A DNA stretch of 64,000 bases, taken from Bacillota bacterium. Its GTDB lineage: Bacteria > Bacillota > Clostridia > Lachnospirales > Lachnospiraceae. Of the stretch, positions 62,541 through 64,000 are shown piece after piece (the first letter of the stretch is position 1; every line of letters starts with the position of its first letter). The position numbers and the translations under genes were made by a program. The notes under the pieces were generated by a model, which was given only the letters and a program-made list of their open reading frames with translations, was not told the origin of the DNA and searched no databases. Where the stretch lies: contig JAEVYY010000002.1 of the NCBI GenBank assembly GCA_023392535.1, positions 1 to 64,000 on the forward strand. The letters are read 5' to 3'.

Positions 62541-64000
62541 TTACATGGTTAGTTCTTTAAACATCCGGTACAACTCCTCATTCAGTTCCCTGATAACGCT
62601 TTCCTGCATTTTTGAAACTTCTCTGTCATAGGTCATTAAGCCGTTGATTTCTTCTTCAATATCTGTGGTCTGCGTATAAATCGCACTGCTTAACCCCTTT
62701 CTTAAATTTGGATAGATTTCTTCTATCCAAAGCCTTTTGTAATTGGCCGTCAATTCTTCCGAGCTGTGGTATGCCTGATATCCAAATTCCTTCACACATG
62801 ATAAATGATTCTTAACCGGATAGGAATAGCCTCCATATTCCGTCAATGCGACTACACGATCTTTTTGCGGCTTTACTTTGAGTTTGAAGATATAATTATG
62901 GATGCTATAGATATCACCGCCCTTTTGATCAAACCATCCACAAGCCTCATTGACCCATCTTGTCTTATCGATTTTTTGAATACACTCGGTCGCTCTTGCA
63001 GCATCAAACTGCCCCCATCCTTCATTAAAAGGAATCCAGACGGCAATGGAGGGATGGTTATAGAAAAGTTCCACCATTCCTTTCAGATCATCATAGTATT
63101 GTTTTCTGCCTGCTTCATCCTCTCTTTTTAACAGGGCATAGCAATTATCTTTCATCCCTCTTGCAAACCAGTTACATAGATTGGGCAAATAGCTAACAAG
63201 TAACATGCGATACGTTCCACCGCCATTCGGCATATCCTGCCATACCATCATTCCTATCTTATCACAATGATAATAAAATCGTTCAGACTCTATTTTAATA
63301 TGTTTTCGGATAGTATTATAACCCAACTCTTTCAATTTCAGAATATCGTATCTAAGAGCTTCATCACTGGGTGGAGTAACTAAGCTTTCCGGCCAATATC
63401 CCTGATCCAAAAGACCATTAAAGAAAAATGGTTCATCATTTAGAAAAAATCTTAAAATTCCATTTCTATCTCTTTCGATAGAGAGTTTACGCATTCCAAA
63501 ATAGGACATTACTTCATCTTTTCCACATTGTATTTTTACATCGTACAAATTCGGATTATTAGGTGACCATGCAGCGAAAGATTTTAATGGAAGCGTAACT
63601 TTCTGATTCGTCATCACTTTTTTACTTTGCATTTCTTTGCCATCTTTTAAAATAGTAATCTTAGCATCTTTGGCTTCTCTATTTGTCAGAATACAAAATG
63701 CCACTTCTGAGTCATCAAAACAGGGGGTGATTTTTACATCTGTGATATAAGTTTGATATACACTTTCCATCCAGACTGTTTTCCAGATTCCGCTATTAGG
63801 TGTATAAAAAAGAGAGCCGAGCTTTCCCTTTTTTACTAATTTCTGTTTTCCTCTTGCATGAGATGCCAGTTCTGTTTTATCCACAACGCAGAGTGTCAAA
63901 ACATTTTCTTCCTCCTCTAATTCTCTTGTAATATCAAAGGTAAACGGTAAGTATCCTCCTTTATGAATCCCTAACTGATATCCATTTAACCAGACTTCAC
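62541..64000 (-). CDS. Glycoside hydrolase family 2 enzyme, 5' end beyond the window
   Basis: Partial: 485 residues visible. The same frame continues to the window edge (EVWLNGYQLGIHKGG; FDITRELEEEE), so a start codon inside the window at about 63899 (a TTG) is not real. Order: sugar-binding beta-sandwich end, Ig-like middle (YITDVKITP...), and the TIM-barrel with the catalytic pair E in FNEGWG and E in ALTEYGGY. GH2 covers beta-galactosidase, -glucuronidase and -mannosidase activities; the exact one is not assigned. No signal is visible because the N terminus is missing. Confidence 0.88.
   Translation of the reverse strand, partial: EVWLNGYQLGIHKGGYLPFTFDITRELEEEENVLTLCVVDKTELASHARGKQKLVKKGKLGSLFYTPNSGIWKTVWMESVYQTYITDVKITPCFDDSEVAFCILTNREAKDAKITILKDGKEMQSKKVMTNQKVTLPLKSFAAWSPNNPNLYDVKIQCGKDEVMSYFGMRKLSIERDRNGILRFFLNDEPFFFNGLLDQGYWPESLVTPPSDEALRYDILKLKELGYNTIRKHIKIESERFYYHCDKIGMMVWQDMPNGGGTYRMLLVSYLPNLCNWFARGMKDNCYALLKREDEAGRKQYYDDLKGMVELFYNHPSIAVWIPFNEGWGQFDAARATECIQKIDKTRWVNEACGWFDQKGGDIYSIHNYIFKLKVKPQKDRVVALTEYGGYSYPVKNHLSCVKEFGYQAYHSSEELTANYKRLWIEEIYPNLRKGLSSAIYTQTTDIEEEINGLMTYDREVSKMQESVIRELNEELYRMFKELTM

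Noticed and set aside
62541..63899. Complete GH2-like gene starting at 63899
   Set aside because: The TTG at 63899 is internal; the same frame runs to the window edge with conserved GH2 sugar-binding-domain sequence, so the gene is cut by the window.

Overview
The window comes from a low-GC, Gram-positive, anaerobic plant-polysaccharide degrader, most likely a member of the Lachnospiraceae (Clostridium cluster XIVa). That placement is inference. It rests on AT-rich codon use, strong AGGAGG-type ribosome binding sites, lipoprotein-anchored ABC sugar-binding proteins, YesM/YesN-type two-component systems, ROK and PRD regulators, GH43/GH120/GH2 enzymes and a hybrid-cluster protein. No rRNA, tRNA, phage, insertion sequence or CRISPR array was recognised. 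Most genes lie on the minus strand.

Layout. (1) 125-5154 (-): a PRD/EIIA regulator, then a class II aldolase, a bicupin and a ketose-3-epimerase-like protein, which looks like a sugar-phosphate catabolic operon. (2) 5303-6643 (-): an NSS-family Na+ symporter. (3) 6838-12930 (-): a carbohydrate ABC importer (binding lipoprotein plus two permeases, no ATPase) with two Gfo/Idh/MocA dehydrogenases and a sugar isomerase, divergent from a ROK repressor at 13209 (+). (4) 15075-18954 (+): an OPT peptide transporter with a perfect consensus promoter, then a PqqD-like protein and a PepD dipeptidase, which together suggest peptide uptake and hydrolysis. (5) 19023-27697: an unusual hybrid operon (-) of a beta-propeller/binding-protein fusion lipoprotein, two sugar-importer permeases, an exporter-type HlyD adaptor and a MacB-type extracellular-domain protein, divergent from an OmpR/histidine-kinase pair (+). 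(6) 27767-35506 (-): a 2579-residue secreted, membrane-anchored protein with two GH43 modules, LamG modules and six BIG2 repeats. (7) 35646-36490: a non-coding array of four ~176-201 bp tandem repeats that fold into nested hairpins. (8) 36496-44251: two small unknown proteins, a two-component/ABC exporter operon and an ABC-F ATPase. (9) 44269-45828 (-): hybrid-cluster protein. (10) 45952-55479 (-): an eight-gene Rbs-like sugar operon (ATPase, permease, binding protein, ROK kinase, SIS isomerase, an apparently dead RbsA-like pseudo-ATPase, YesN and YesM). (11) 55678-58689: an AraC regulator divergent from a GH120 beta-xylosidase. (12) 58778-62488 (-): an orphan MacB-type ATPase, a CDP-alcohol phosphatidyltransferase, a shortened DUF2809-like protein, a PhzF-like protein, an MBL-fold hydrolase and a GNAT acetyltransferase. 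(13) 62541-64000 (-): a GH2 enzyme whose 5' end lies beyond the window.

How it fits together. Extracellular GH43 activity, several regulated ABC sugar importers, and cytoplasmic GH120/GH2 enzymes, isomerases, kinases and an aldolase form a hemicellulose-scavenging accessory region. The parts least explained by known systems are the structured tandem repeat array, the hybrid importer/exporter operon, and the pseudo-ATPase in the Rbs-like operon.
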